Assembly (NCBI GenBank): GCA_002724395.1
Contig: PBOR01000015.1
Location: 69,652 to 133,651 of the forward strand
Direction: 5' to 3'
DNA from: Rhodospirillaceae bacterium
GTDB taxonomy: Bacteria; Pseudomonadota; Alphaproteobacteria; UBA8366
Length of the DNA stretch: 64,000 nucleotides
Part shown: positions 1-9,226 of the stretch, one piece after another
Numbering within the stretch: position 1 is the first letter of the stretch
Layout of the letters: each line of letters begins with the position of its first letter
The notes under the pieces: generated by a model
The model's input: the letters and a program-made list of their open reading frames with translations, nothing else
What the model was told of the DNA's origin: nothing
Database searches by the model: none
Translations under genes and position numbers: made by a program

Positions 1-40
1 CCTCGGCAGAATAACTTTGATTCGGGAGAAATAAGCCGCC

Positions 41-1465
41 ATGGAGCCGGCAACATTTGCACCTTGGCTGGTAATGGCCGGCTACGCTGTATTGATTTGG
101 CTTATGATGCCGACTCGCGTTAGTGCTGTACAATTTTTTAATGGTGAGGGCAAAGGCGGTTCTGAACCGGGTTTACTATTATTGGTGGCCAGTGCTGCCA
201 TCACCTGGATATTTGCGAAATCAATTTCCAATGCGGCAAACCTAAGCGCGGACTACGGTTGGATAGGCGGTTTGGGTTATGCGGCATATTATTTATGTTT
301 CGTTGTTGTTGGTGTCACAATCTATTTTATTCGTAGCCGAGGAGGTTGGGCTTCGCTTTCGAGCTTTCTAGTTGCAAAATATGGCGTTTTTTGCGCCAAG
401 CTTTTTTTGGCGGCAATAGCCATTCGTTTGTTCAACGAAATCTGGTCTAACACCAAGGTAGGAGGCTTATACTTTGGTGCGGAGGGTAGTTCCGGCTACT
501 GGATTGCTGTAGGCGTAATTACAGCTTTTACCGTATTCTACTCCTGGCGTGGAGGGCTTCGGTCAAGTCTACTTACTGATGGTGCGCAGATGGTCCTAGC
601 TGCTGTCCTGTTGGTTTTGGTGCTGGTGACTGTCGGGCCAGGGTTAGTTATGAAGGGTTTTCCTGAAGTTAGTGACTCTACGATGATGGCCGGCTCCACC
701 TTTCTATGTTTGGCGCTGGTGCAGTCTCTTAGTTATGGGTTTCATGACCCTGTTATGACAGACCGGGCCTTTATCACTAATCCTAGCAGGATGGTTAAAG
801 GGTTTGTTCTTGCGGGATTGGTGGCCGGCGGCTTTATTTTATTATTTTCCTTGGTAGGCCTATTTTCCCGTTCACAAGGGTTAGAAGGTCCCGCTGTTGT
901 GGCTGTTCCCGGTGCGTTTGGCTTACCAATGTTGTTGGTCTTTAATACGATTATGTTGACCAGTGCAGGCTCGACGCTTGATTCTACTTTTGCTTCCGCA
1001 GCAAAACTGGGTGCGCGCGATTGGAATAACGATTATGCAGTTGCAACTGAAGGCCATGCGTTGCGCGGGCGCTTTTTAATGGTAGCTCTTGCGTTATTCG
1101 GCAATTTGCCACTGCTGAGTATTCATCTGGGAGATAATTTGGGACCGGCAATAATTGCGGCGACGACGATCAGTGGCACAATGGTAATGGGTTTGGCGCC
1201 GATTTTCTTGCTATCGTGGATTAGCTCTGCGGGTAGTCTCAGCTTTCACTTGGCCTTCTGGCCTGGATTGGTGTTTGGAGTTCTACTCACTTTGCAGAGT
1301 GTGACGGGCATGACGATTATTTCAGCTACGTTCAATGTTGGCATCGGTAAATATGCAGATGACCTTGGTGTCAATCTTTATGGATTGGCAATTTGTACGG
1401 CTGGGTACCTTCTCGGTTCGGTAATTCCAATCATTTTTCCATCCCCGTCTGACCGAGGTGTCTAA
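41..1465 (+). CDS. Sodium:solute symporter (SSS) family transporter
   Basis: This is a 474-residue, almost wholly hydrophobic inner-membrane protein with about twelve membrane segments. Around residues 176-190 it has the hallmark WRGGLRSSLLTDGAQ, matching the GGL-x-A-x-x-x-TD-x-x-Q stretch of sodium/solute symporters such as PutP and PanF. The family imports organic solutes with sodium; the substrate cannot be read from sequence. The ATG lies about 10 bases after GGGAG, so the start is supported. It converges with the PhyH gene, overlapping it by 4 bases. The neighbouring CoA-transferase, dioxygenases and MmgE/PrpD protein suggest uptake of an organic acid or similar carbon source, which is inference from position only. 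Confidence 0.8.
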   Translation: MEPATFAPWLVMAGYAVLIWLMMPTRVSAVQFFNGEGKGGSEPGLLLLVASAAITWIFAKSISNAANLSADYGWIGGLGYAAYYLCFVVVGVTIYFIRSRGGWASLSSFLVAKYGVFCAKLFLAAIAIRLFNEIWSNTKVGGLYFGAEGSSGYWIAVGVITAFTVFYSWRGGLRSSLLTDGAQMVLAAVLLVLVLVTVGPGLVMKGFPEVSDSTMMAGSTFLCLALVQSLSYGFHDPVMTDRAFITNPSRMVKGFVLAGLVAGGFILLFSLVGLFSRSQGLEGPAVVAVPGAFGLPMLLVFNTIMLTSAGSTLDSTFASAAKLGARDWNNDYAVATEGHALRGRFLMVALALFGNLPLLSIHLGDNLGPAIIAATTISGTMVMGLAPIFLLSWISSAGSLSFHLAFWPGLVFGVLLTLQSVTGMTIISATFNVGIGKYADDLGVNLYGLAICTAGYLLGSVIPIIFPSPSDRGV

Positions 1466-2376
1466 GCCGGCTCAGCAGTGATGTCTTTGTGCTCTCCAAC
1501 AGACTCGAAAAACCGGTTCTCCAAAATGTGCTGATTTTCGTATATCGAGCCTTGATGGGGTGCTTCCGGATAGGGCATGCGTACTGGAACATTTGCTAAA
1601 CGTGGTTCTAAAGTGGGCTCACCGCGAACTACTAATGCATTAAAGTCATCTAGCGTCTGACCGGGCCTAAAGCCTCGAATCGGCCAAGCATCAGCGGCAA
1701 AATATCCCTGCAGTAACAGACGTCGTGGCTTTTGGGAATGATTTAATGCTGAGCCATGGATCGTGCGGACATGATGGATGGTCATGGTTCCTGCTGGGCC
1801 CATAAGCGGTATGGCGCTATCATAATCGAGTGGCGATTTAATCGGGTCAATGGCGCCACAGAAGAAGCCTTTGGAATTATGATCGATAATAGGTCCTTTA
1901 TGCGACCTTGGAATAATCATCATTGGGCCATTGTCTTCTGCTACATCATCCAAATAGATTCCTACCGCGCAGCCCACATCATTAGTATGAGGGTAAAATG
2001 CCCAGTCTTGGTGCCATTCTACTGCAGCACCGTAGCCTGGAGCCTTCATATTCATCTTATTATTATAAAGTCGAATGTTTGGTCCCATCAGCGGTTCAAT
2101 GATGTCAAGCACTTCGGGGCTTCGAAGGAAATCGTTGAAGAACGGCCAATGTTCGAAAGGCGATTTTAGGCGTCTAACTCTCGGCTTATCAGGGGTGTGG
2201 GTTTCTTCTAGGTCATAGCGATCATCATCATCGGCTAAACCACTCGCCCCTTCCACCACTTCGTCAGTTAGCCGCAGCATCTCCGAAAGCATATTGGGGG
2301 GTAATGCACTTTCAACAAGCGTAAAGCCTTCTTCGTTGTACTGCTCCATTTGCGTTTTGCTGAGTTTGGTAGCCAT
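1462..2376 (-). CDS. Phytanoyl-CoA dioxygenase (PhyH) family protein
   Basis: A 304-residue Fe(II)/2-oxoglutarate-dependent oxygenase of the PhyH family. The metal-binding HxD motif is visible as W-H-Q-D at residues 121-124 (H122, D124). The distal histidine is probably H207 in TIHGSALN, and the double-stranded beta-helix fold fits residues 75-235. Family members hydroxylate diverse small molecules, often in catabolic or secondary pathways, so the substrate is unknown. The length is normal for bacterial PhyH proteins. The gene lies opposite the symporter and is divergent from the CaiB-type CoA-transferase. A second, distinct PhyH gene occurs at 17394-18233. Confidence 0.85.
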   Translation of the reverse strand: MATKLSKTQMEQYNEEGFTLVESALPPNMLSEMLRLTDEVVEGASGLADDDDRYDLEETHTPDKPRVRRLKSPFEHWPFFNDFLRSPEVLDIIEPLMGPNIRLYNNKMNMKAPGYGAAVEWHQDWAFYPHTNDVGCAVGIYLDDVAEDNGPMMIIPRSHKGPIIDHNSKGFFCGAIDPIKSPLDYDSAIPLMGPAGTMTIHHVRTIHGSALNHSQKPRRLLLQGYFAADAWPIRGFRPGQTLDDFNALVVRGEPTLEPRLANVPVRMPYPEAPHQGSIYENQHILENRFFESVGEHKDITAEPA

Positions 2377-2685
2377 TATTAAATTTCCAAAGTTGATCTT
2401 ACTTAAAGCGATTTCATCCTAAAGGGTGACAGGCTCAACGGAAAGTCTGACACGATGTAAAAATAGAAATTTGCCCACATCGAAAGAATCGCAATGATGC
2501 ACCACATAGCGATTACCCCACATCACTCAATCGCCGCAGAGCTGGTGTTGGCTCCAGACAAATCTTTTTTATATGTACAGCTCTGAATACGATCGAGGGT
2601 AGGCTTAGTAATTGCCCTGTCGTGACCTTGCCATGCCGAGGAGTTATAGTCGCGTTGAAATTCGTTAGGCTTGGAGGAAATAAAA
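2377..2685. other. Intergenic region between PhyH and CaiB genes
   Basis: About 309 bases separate the divergent PhyH and CoA-transferase genes. Short open frames on the minus strand have no family features and no convincing ribosome-binding site, so I call no gene. The only signals are a candidate promoter (2622-2650) and a strong Shine-Dalgarno sequence GGAGG at 2673-2677 for the gene to the right. Confidence 0.5.
2622..2650 (+). promoter_or_regulatory. Candidate sigma70-type promoter for the CaiB gene
   Basis: GTGACC, then 17 bases, then TATAGT. Spacing is ideal, the -35 matches 4 of 6 consensus bases and the -10 matches 5 of 6. A transcript would start near 2657 with a leader of about 30 bases including GGAGG. 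This is pattern matching only. Confidence 0.35.
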
Positions 2686-3888
2686 ATGACCGACGATCTC
2701 GCGTTTGAAGGTGTAAAGGTTCTAGATTTATCGCAGGGGGTGGCAGCACCGTATTGTGGTATGATGCTAGCGCGTAATGGTGCGGACGTAATCAAGCTGG
2801 AACCCCCGGGAACTGGTTGCTGGAGCCGTCAATTGGGTAAGCATAAGGGTGATCATACAGCACATTCTGTTGTGGTCCATCGCGGGAAGCGCTCCATTGG
2901 TGTAGACCTTAAATCCGATGAGGGCATCGAGATTGCACAAAAACTGGCTACCGAAGCCGACGTAATTTTACAAAATTATAGGGTTGGTAAGATCGACAAG
3001 TTCGACCTTGACTATGACAGCGTGATAAAGGTTAACCCCAAGGTAATCTACCTATCCGTCACGGGATTCGGCAATGAAGGGCCGCGACGAGATTTGCCTG
3101 CAACTGACTCGGTCATGCAGGCCTATACAGGCATGATGTCGATTAACCGGGATGCCACCGGTATGCCCCAGCGGATGAATATGCTGACTATTGACTTCGG
3201 TGCGGGACTCTATTGCTTTCAGGCCGTCTCTGCTGCTCTCTATCGCAGGGCGATGAAAGGTAAGGGCAAGCATATTCGTACCAGCCTTTTGGAAGCATCG
3301 TTGACCTTCCAGGAGGCGGCGATGATGGAGTCATACCTTCAAGATGGAGATGCCGAGCCGATCGGTATGCCTGTTGGCTGTTTCAAAACCAAAGACGGTT
3401 ATATGAGCATCAATGCTCGACGTGATTCGCACTTTGTAGCGCTTTGCAAGCTAATTGGGAAAGAGGAGTGGATCAACGATCCGAGGTTTGTCGCCGCACT
3501 AGACCGTGTGAAATATCGAGAGGAATTACTATCGGTGATCCGTCCAATTATTGAGACTAAAACCAGTGAAGAATGGAATAAAGGGCTGGACGGCATCGAT
3601 GTGTTAAATGCCAAAGTTCATAATCATCATGATTTGTTTGATGACCCCCAGGTAATTGCTATGAACGCGGTTCATTGGATCGAAAACGATACGCTAGGCC
3701 AACTGCCTATGGCGACCATCGCAGGGCAACCCTTGCCCGAAGACGGTCACCGCCTAACACACAGTCCGCATTTGGGGGAGAATAACGATGAAATTCTCGA
3801 AGAAATCGGCTATTCGAAAGCCGAAGTCGAGGCTTTGAAGGCGAAGGGCGTGGTCGGTGGGTACTACGTTCAAGCAGCAGCGGAATAA
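2686..3888 (+). CDS. CaiB/BaiF family (class III) CoA-transferase
   Basis: A 400-residue class III CoA-transferase, which moves CoA between acyl groups through an aspartyl-CoA intermediate. The N-terminal stretch VKVLDLSQGVAAPYCGMMLA, then G-A-D-V-I-K-L-E-P-P-G, is diagnostic. The catalytic aspartate is probably D141 in PATDSVMQAYTG. I chose the ATG at 2686 because GGAGG lies 8 bases upstream; an in-frame TTG at 2671 would lie before that Shine-Dalgarno sequence. The gene probably activates a carboxylate for the surrounding catabolic genes. The acyl substrate is not deducible. Confidence 0.9.
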   Translation: MTDDLAFEGVKVLDLSQGVAAPYCGMMLARNGADVIKLEPPGTGCWSRQLGKHKGDHTAHSVVVHRGKRSIGVDLKSDEGIEIAQKLATEADVILQNYRVGKIDKFDLDYDSVIKVNPKVIYLSVTGFGNEGPRRDLPATDSVMQAYTGMMSINRDATGMPQRMNMLTIDFGAGLYCFQAVSAALYRRAMKGKGKHIRTSLLEASLTFQEAAMMESYLQDGDAEPIGMPVGCFKTKDGYMSINARRDSHFVALCKLIGKEEWINDPRFVAALDRVKYREELLSVIRPIIETKTSEEWNKGLDGIDVLNAKVHNHHDLFDDPQVIAMNAVHWIENDTLGQLPMATIAGQPLPEDGHRLTHSPHLGENNDEILEEIGYSKAEVEALKAKGVVGGYYVQAAAE

Positions 3889-3891
3889 TCT

Positions 3892-4749
3892 TTACGCTGA
3901 TCGCGGTACAGACCCGCGTACGGTGATTCGTTGCATTCGCCGCCGTAGAGGCAGTTTGAAATTATGGTCGACGGAATGTTGGGTGGGGAAGTTGTCCCAC
4001 ATTAATAGGTCTCCTACCTGCCATTTATGACGGTATACGAATTCTGGCTTTTTGACATGTTCCACTAGGAAGCCCAACAGTTGTTCGCTTTCTGTTTCTG
4101 TCAGCTCATTAATACAAACAGTCATGGCCTCATTACAAAAGAGTATTTTACGACCAGTGAAAGGGTGCTTGATGACAAGCGGGTGGATAACATCATGCAG
4201 GGCATCCGCGGATTTTTTGAATTGTTCCCCATGACCGCTTTTAAAATAGGCGTAGGCGTGACGGTTAGTGATGGTTTTGCCTTGGATACGTGATTTGATG
4301 TTATCAGGAAGTCCGTCAAAGGCCGCCGCCGTATTGGAAAAGAGTGTGTCCCCTAACACCGTGCCGTCGTCAGCCACCGGAATTTCAAAGGAATAGAGAA
4401 GCGATGCCCGGCTCGGGGTTTGGGTGTAGGCGAGATCCGTGTGCCAAAAAAGACCAGCCTCTTGGACGCCGATGGGGTTGCCATCGTCATCTAGGATGTT
4501 GGAAAGGATAATAATTTCATTGTGATCAGGATGGGAAAAATGGCCATAGACGTCATTATCAATCTCACCGATACGGGAGGCAAAGTCTACGTGGTCCTGC
4601 TCGCTTAGACATTGGTTGCGGAATACGACAACCGAATGAGCGTGAAACGCCTCCATGATAGCCTCGAATATGACATCGTCTATTGGTTCGCTCAGATCGA
4701 CGCCCCTGATTTCCGCGCCGTGTGTGCCACCTGAGGGTATGACTTCCAT
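3892..4749 (-). CDS. TauD/TfdA family Fe(II)/2-oxoglutarate dioxygenase
   Basis: A 285-residue member of the taurine dioxygenase family. The metal triad starts with H103 and D105 in FWHTDLAY and ends with the histidine of WDNFPTQH. The basic RRRMQR stretch near the C-terminus holds the 2-oxoglutarate-binding arginine. Relatives hydroxylate sulfonates, phenoxyacids or quaternary amines. The start at 4749 is preferred because GGAAGAG lies 5 bases upstream. A longer form starting at 4770 would directly follow the MmgE/PrpD stop but has no ribosome-binding site. It follows the MmgE/PrpD gene on the same strand, so the two are probably co-transcribed. Confidence 0.87.
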   Translation of the reverse strand: MEVIPSGGTHGAEIRGVDLSEPIDDVIFEAIMEAFHAHSVVVFRNQCLSEQDHVDFASRIGEIDNDVYGHFSHPDHNEIIILSNILDDDGNPIGVQEAGLFWHTDLAYTQTPSRASLLYSFEIPVADDGTVLGDTLFSNTAAAFDGLPDNIKSRIQGKTITNRHAYAYFKSGHGEQFKKSADALHDVIHPLVIKHPFTGRKILFCNEAMTVCINELTETESEQLLGFLVEHVKKPEFVYRHKWQVGDLLMWDNFPTQHSVDHNFKLPLRRRMQRITVRGSVPRSA

Positions 4750-4771
4750 GATCACTCTTCCAGATCTCATT

Positions 4772-6220
4772 TTAATTCAAGGATAACAACGACATAAACT
4801 TATCTACTGCAAGGTTTTCTAGAGTATGCTGATTCTCGAATAGCTCGAGCACTTGTGCTTCTTTTTCTGCCCCAAGACGCCCCTCTAAATTGTGAAGGAG
4901 CTTTGTTGCCAATACTGGCTTTCCTTCGGCACGTCGGTTAGGGTGGCCGAGCGGGTATTCGGTTTCTGTAAACGCGCTGGAAGACCCGTCTTTGTAGAAT
5001 ATTTGCATTGCGTTGCAGTTCGCGGTGTCTTCCGGATTGTAGAATCGCTCGGTATAGGTTTTATCTTCGCGCGTTACCATTTTCTCGCGTAGCGGATCGA
5101 TGCGTGAATCAGATGCTACATCGTCTTCGTAATGTGCCGAAATTAGGCCACCATGCAAAAGCGCGATAGCGACAATATATTGCAGGCAATGGTCGCGATC
5201 GGCGGGGTTGTAGAGTGGGCCTTTTTTATCGATCTGATTGAGACCATGGCGGTGGGCCACCAGCTCAATGCGTTCTATTTCATCCATTCGACTTAGTGCT
5301 TCTTCGTGGAGCTGCACCGCATTTTCGATTGCTGTTTGCGAATGGAATTCTGCTGGCCAGCACTTGAACTGAACATTTTCCATGATGTGGCTGGCGAAAG
5401 GGCGAATGAATTCGAATTCGTTGCCGCCGAAATAGGCGTCGTAAAACCCATTGGTTTTTGTGGTTAGGATGCTCGGGTAGCCCATCTCCCCCTTGACGGC
5501 TAATTGGGCATGCCAAAGGCCACGGGCACTAGCGTCGGCTGCCGCCCAGCTTTTTCGCCAACCCGTATTGGGCGCGTGGCGATAGGCCCTCAGAGCCGGC
5601 CCGTCACAAAAAGCGTTTGATACTGCATTAACGATTTGCGTGTGGCTGCCTCCTAGCATGTGCGTAGTCACAGCAGCGGTGGCAATTTTGGTCAAGTTTT
5701 CATTATCGAGGCCGTACCAATTGTATGCATTCATCTGGGCAATGTTACCCTGAACTTCATGGGCCTTGATCATGCCAGTTAAAACATTAGCCATGGTGAG
5801 CGGTGTTTCTCCGCGCTCGCATCTTTGTTGGGAGAGTGTGTCGGCGGCAGCAAGGATACCGCAAAGGTTGTCTGATGGGTGACCTCCTTCTTTACCGAAA
5901 TAGGCGTCGTTAAAATCTAGCCAGCGGTTGAGAGTGCCAATGTTAAAGGCAGCGGTTACTGGGTCTAGGACATATTTGGTGCCAGGCACACGTGCTCCCA
6001 TCGGCGGCGACATGCCTTCCATGGCAGGGCCGAGCATTTTTTGGCACACCGGGTGGTCGAGTGCGGCAAATCCACAGCCCAGCGTATCAAACAGGCAAAG
6101 ATGCGCTGTCTCACGCGCCAACGCGCCGTCAGCGGGAAAGTCGCAAATATAATCGGCGATCTCGACCAGAAGCTCATCTGGCTCCGGTCGTGTGTTGTCG
6201 GATCCCAATTCGATACCCAT
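4772..6220 (-). CDS. MmgE/PrpD family protein
   Basis: A 482-residue protein of the MmgE/PrpD fold, which includes 2-methylcitrate dehydratase and cis-aconitate decarboxylase. The all-alpha N-terminal domain shows LDFNDAYFGKEGGHPSDN around residues 101-118, with the family pattern of an aspartate-rich loop followed by HPSDN. Length is typical. A Shine-Dalgarno GAGGAAA lies 8 bases before the ATG. The protein is not necessarily a methylcitrate dehydratase, because prpB and prpC are absent here. With the TauD and CaiB genes it probably serves breakdown of a hydroxy- or sulfo-substituted acid, which is inferred. Confidence 0.85.
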   Translation of the reverse strand: MGIELGSDNTRPEPDELLVEIADYICDFPADGALARETAHLCLFDTLGCGFAALDHPVCQKMLGPAMEGMSPPMGARVPGTKYVLDPVTAAFNIGTLNRWLDFNDAYFGKEGGHPSDNLCGILAAADTLSQQRCERGETPLTMANVLTGMIKAHEVQGNIAQMNAYNWYGLDNENLTKIATAAVTTHMLGGSHTQIVNAVSNAFCDGPALRAYRHAPNTGWRKSWAAADASARGLWHAQLAVKGEMGYPSILTTKTNGFYDAYFGGNEFEFIRPFASHIMENVQFKCWPAEFHSQTAIENAVQLHEEALSRMDEIERIELVAHRHGLNQIDKKGPLYNPADRDHCLQYIVAIALLHGGLISAHYEDDVASDSRIDPLREKMVTREDKTYTERFYNPEDTANCNAMQIFYKDGSSSAFTETEYPLGHPNRRAEGKPVLATKLLHNLEGRLGAEKEAQVLELFENQHTLENLAVDKFMSLLSLN

Positions 6221-6235
6221 TGATAATTTTCCTCG

Positions 6236-6916
6236 TTAAAGCATTTTTGTTAACAAGCCCGGCGCGTATCGCCATTGTTCGAGCCGGTCTGGTAAGCGGG
6301 GCAACTCTAATACCGGGGTGCCCGGGAGGAAACGCCCTATTACTGCGGCTGTTTCGGCGACAGGCACAGGGCTCTCTTCGGATTCGCTGATGATTATTGC
6401 CTTTATTGGAAGATCATACTTTTCTGCAGTTTCCATGGCGGTCAGTGTATGACTGATGGTGCCAAGATAAGATCCGCTGACCAATAGTGAAGAGCAGTTT
6501 AATGACTTAATCCAATCGAGGACGGTCCTAGTTTCGGTAAGAGGAACCATCAACCCGCCGACCCCCTCGATGAGCACGATATCGTCAGGCCCTTCGACAG
6601 CTTCTTTACAGAAGGAAATCAGCTTTTCAAAGTCGAGCACTGCGTTCTCTCTTGCAGCGGCCATATCAGGCGCCAGAGGTGCTTCGTAGCGCCATGGTGA
6701 AATATTGTTGATAGCATCTTCGGTTTCTTCAAGATTGAGGCTCCTCAGGATGAGTGCTGTATCGCTCTCATCATACGTGTCTTCTGTAAATCCGCTTATA
6801 ACTGGCTTTAGTGCGCGTACGGATTTACCCGCTTGCTTTGCTTGCCAAGCGAGTATCGTCGTAACGATTGTTTTGCCGATGCCAGTACCGGTGGCGGTGA
6901 TGAAGAGCGGTTTCAC
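6236..6916 (-). CDS. bioD: Dethiobiotin synthase BioD
   Basis: A 226-residue ATP-dependent dethiobiotin synthetase. It closes the ureido ring of 7,8-diaminononanoate with CO2 in the penultimate step of biotin synthesis. The P-loop T-G-T-G-I-G-K-T at residues 9-16 (K15) and the segment VLIEGVGGLMVPL match the family. Its ATG overlaps the bioF stop by 4 bases (ATGA), which indicates translational coupling. The set bioF-bioD / bioB-bioA covers every step from pimeloyl thioester to biotin. Confidence 0.95.
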   Translation of the reverse strand: MKPLFITATGTGIGKTIVTTILAWQAKQAGKSVRALKPVISGFTEDTYDESDTALILRSLNLEETEDAINNISPWRYEAPLAPDMAAARENAVLDFEKLISFCKEAVEGPDDIVLIEGVGGLMVPLTETRTVLDWIKSLNCSSLLVSGSYLGTISHTLTAMETAEKYDLPIKAIIISESEESPVPVAETAAVIGRFLPGTPVLELPRLPDRLEQWRYAPGLLTKML

Positions 6917-8085
6917 GAGAATTGATTGATAGGTTTTTCCGGGAGGAAGGGCCGAACAGCTTCTGCTAAGCGCAGAATGTCGGCTTCTTCGTGCTCTGCG
7001 GTGAATGTGACTCGCAGTCGCGATGTGCCCTCGGCGACGGTGGGCGGACGGATAGGGGTGACTATAAACCCCTTTTTTTCGAGTGCTTCGCCCGCTTCGA
7101 GTGATGTTTCTGCAGCGCCTAGGATCACCGGTACGATGCAGCTTTCGGGTTCTGGCAAGCGGAGTGCATCGGTGAAAAGCTTTGCGTGGCGGATTGGCCT
7201 AGCGACAAGCTCTTTGTCGTTGGCGATTAAATCTAAAGATACGATAGCTGCCGCCAGTGTTGCGGGAGGTAGTCCTGTTGTGTAAATGAAACTTCGAGCG
7301 CGTGTTCGGATAAAGTCGATGACCGGTTGTGAAGCACAGAGATAGCCGCCATAGCCACCTATAGCTTTGGAGAGGGTACCCATTTGCAATGGTACTGGCA
7401 TTTGGTAGCCCTCCACGTAAGTGCTTCCTTTTCCTTCGGCAACTACGCCCAGGCCATGCGCATCGTCGACCAATAGCCACGCATCATATTTTTTTGCCAA
7501 AAGCGAAATACCCTTAATCGGTGCGCGGTCGCCATCCATACTGTAAACGCCGTCCACTAGAACCATGCATTTTCTGTGATTTGGACGCTTGATTTTCAAT
7601 AGGTCTTCCAATTCATCCAAATCATTGTGATGAAAGGTTGTGAAGGTCGACCGGCTCAGCTGAGCGCCTGCATAAAGACAAGCGTGACAAAGCTCATCGG
7701 CGATAACTAGATCATCTTTGCCTACAAGGCAGGGTATTGCGCCAAGATTGGTGAGGTAGCCACTGCCAAACACTATAGCATCGTCGGTGCCTTTAAAGTT
7801 GGCAATTTTCTGTTCTAATTCACTATAGAGCGGCGTGTTACCGGTAACTAGTCGGGATGCGCCGGATCCTACTCCGTAGCGTGTGGCGGCCTCCTGGGCT
7901 GCTTGGATGACGTCAGGGTGGTGTGAAAGGCTGAGATAATCATTACAGGAAAAAGAAATCATCTCCTTCCCATTACGACGCGCTTTTGCGGGCGCATAGC
8001 GGTAGGTATCGATGAGAGTACGCCGCAATTTACGGGTCTCCATGTCATCAAGTTTTCCTTGGCAGTAATCGTCTAAAGATTTCAC
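6913..8085 (-). CDS. bioF: 8-amino-7-oxononanoate synthase BioF
   Basis: A 390-residue PLP-dependent alpha-oxoamine synthase that condenses L-alanine with a pimeloyl thioester, the first committed step of biotin ring assembly. The PLP lysine is K240 in MGTLSKAIGGYGG. The cofactor-binding D207 and H210 are in LVDDAHGLGV, and SFSCNDYLSL marks the N-terminal family motif. The start is GTG at 8085 with GGAG 8 bases upstream. The gene is divergent from bioB across about 140 bases that hold back-to-back candidate promoters. Confidence 0.95.
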   Translation of the reverse strand: MKSLDDYCQGKLDDMETRKLRRTLIDTYRYAPAKARRNGKEMISFSCNDYLSLSHHPDVIQAAQEAATRYGVGSGASRLVTGNTPLYSELEQKIANFKGTDDAIVFGSGYLTNLGAIPCLVGKDDLVIADELCHACLYAGAQLSRSTFTTFHHNDLDELEDLLKIKRPNHRKCMVLVDGVYSMDGDRAPIKGISLLAKKYDAWLLVDDAHGLGVVAEGKGSTYVEGYQMPVPLQMGTLSKAIGGYGGYLCASQPVIDFIRTRARSFIYTTGLPPATLAAAIVSLDLIANDKELVARPIRHAKLFTDALRLPEPESCIVPVILGAAETSLEAGEALEKKGFIVTPIRPPTVAEGTSRLRVTFTAEHEEADILRLAEAVRPFLPEKPINQFS

Positions 8086-8112
8086 AGCTTAACTCCAAAA
8101 CAACTTTGCTGA

Positions 8113-8141
8113 ATGTGTGATTTCCAGACCGCACCTGTCAA
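8113..8141 (-). promoter_or_regulatory. Candidate promoter for bioF-bioD
   Basis: Reading the minus strand: a perfect -35 TTGACA (8141-8136), 17 bases, then ACACAT (8118-8113), a weak -10. The transcript would begin near 8106, about 20 bases before the GTG start. The -35 box is only 8 bases from the opposing bioB -35 box. Confidence 0.35.
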
Positions 8142-8149
8142 TCGCGTGT

Positions 8150-8178
8150 TTGACTTTAGGCTCCAGCTTCACGAATAT
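8150..8178 (+). promoter_or_regulatory. Candidate promoter for bioB-bioA
   Basis: TTGACT, 17 bases, then GAATAT, giving a start near 8185. A small inverted repeat follows at 8195-8206 (TAATA, AA, TATTA) in the leader and could be an operator. I saw neither a BioR-type box (TTATCTATAA) nor a BirA-type long palindrome. Confidence 0.4.
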
Positions 8179-8224
8179 GCATTAAATCGTCACCTAATAA
8201 ATATTAACTATGAAGGCAATTGTA

Positions 8225-9226
8225 ATGAGCCTTGCCGAAATCGATACGATTGTACCACCGCCAACCGATGGTTTACGCCATGACTGGTCGCGAGATGAGA
8301 TCATCGCTTTGTTTGCTCAGCCCTTTAACAATCTTTTGTTTCAGGCGCAGCAGACCCACCGCCGTTTTTTCGATGCTAATAAAGTGCAGAAAAGTCGCCT
8401 TCTTTCTATCAAAACAGGTGGGTGTCCGGAAGATTGCAAATATTGTCCTCAGAGTTCTCATTATCACACGGATTTACCTGCTGAGAAGTTGATGGAAGTC
8501 CAGGCGGTTCTGTCGGAAGCGCGTGAAGCTAAAGATGGAGGGGCATCGCGTTTCTGTATGGGGGCTGCTTGGCGTAATCCAAAAGACCGCGATCTTGATG
8601 CAATTATCGCAATGGTCAAAGGGGTCAAAGAGCTTGGCATGGAAACGTGCATGACGCTTGGCATGTTGACGAAGGCTCAAGCAAATCGCTTGTCCGAGGC
8701 CGGTCTCGATTATTACAACCATAATGTGGATACGTCGGAAGAATTCTATGAAGAAATCATTACGACACGCACCTATAAGGACCGGCTGGATACATTGGAG
8801 CATGTGCGGGGGGCGGGCATGAATGTTTGTTCCGGCGGTATAGTTGGGATGGGCGAAGCGCGTGAGGATCGAGCCAGTATGTTGATGACCTTGGCGAACT
8901 TGCCAGAACATCCTGAAAGCGTGCCGATCAATTTATTGGTTCAGGTGGATGGGACGCCGCTTGCGGGAAATGATGAGCTCGATATCTTCGAATTCATCCG
9001 CACTATTGCGGTTGCTCGTATTGTGTTGCCAAAGAGTTTTGTGAGACTATCGGCCGGCCGTGAAAACATGAGTGATGAAGCTCAAGCGCTTTGCTTTATG
9101 GCGGGTGCGAATTCCATTTTCTGTGGAGAAAAACTTCTTACGACACCTAACCCGGAGGTGGATGCAGATGATGCACTTTTCGATCGCCTTGGGCTGCAGC
9201 CCTACGAGGTATGTCCTTCCGAATGA
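8225..9226 (+). CDS. bioB: Biotin synthase BioB
   Basis: A radical-SAM enzyme of 333 residues that inserts sulfur into dethiobiotin, the last step of biotin synthesis. The CxxxCxxC cluster ligands are C67, C71 and C74 in [11 protein letters not shown], followed by the family stretch [10 protein letters not shown]. The ATG at 8225 has AAGG 8 bases upstream; the ATG at 8210, five codons earlier, lacks a Shine-Dalgarno sequence. The 3' end overlaps bioA, so the two are one operon. Confidence 0.96.
   Translation: MSLAEIDTIVPPPTDGLRHDWSRDEIIALFAQPFNNLLFQAQQTHRRFFDANKVQKSRLLSIKTGGCPEDCKYCPQSSHYHTDLPAEKLMEVQAVLSEAREAKDGGASRFCMGAAWRNPKDRDLDAIIAMVKGVKELGMETCMTLGMLTKAQANRLSEAGLDYYNHNVDTSEEFYEEIITTRTYKDRLDTLEHVRGAGMNVCSGGIVGMGEAREDRASMLMTLANLPEHPESVPINLLVQVDGTPLAGNDELDIFEFIRTIAVARIVLPKSFVRLSAGRENMSDEAQALCFMAGANSIFCGEKLLTTPNPEVDADDALFDRLGLQPYEVCPSE

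Noticed and set aside
4052-4293. Short plus-strand frames opposite the TauD gene
   Set aside because: Antisense shadows of a well-supported gene, without ribosome-binding sites or family features.
41-6220. Genomic island or prophage
   Set aside because: No integrase, transposase, flanking repeats or tRNA were seen, and codon and base use look like the rest of the window.
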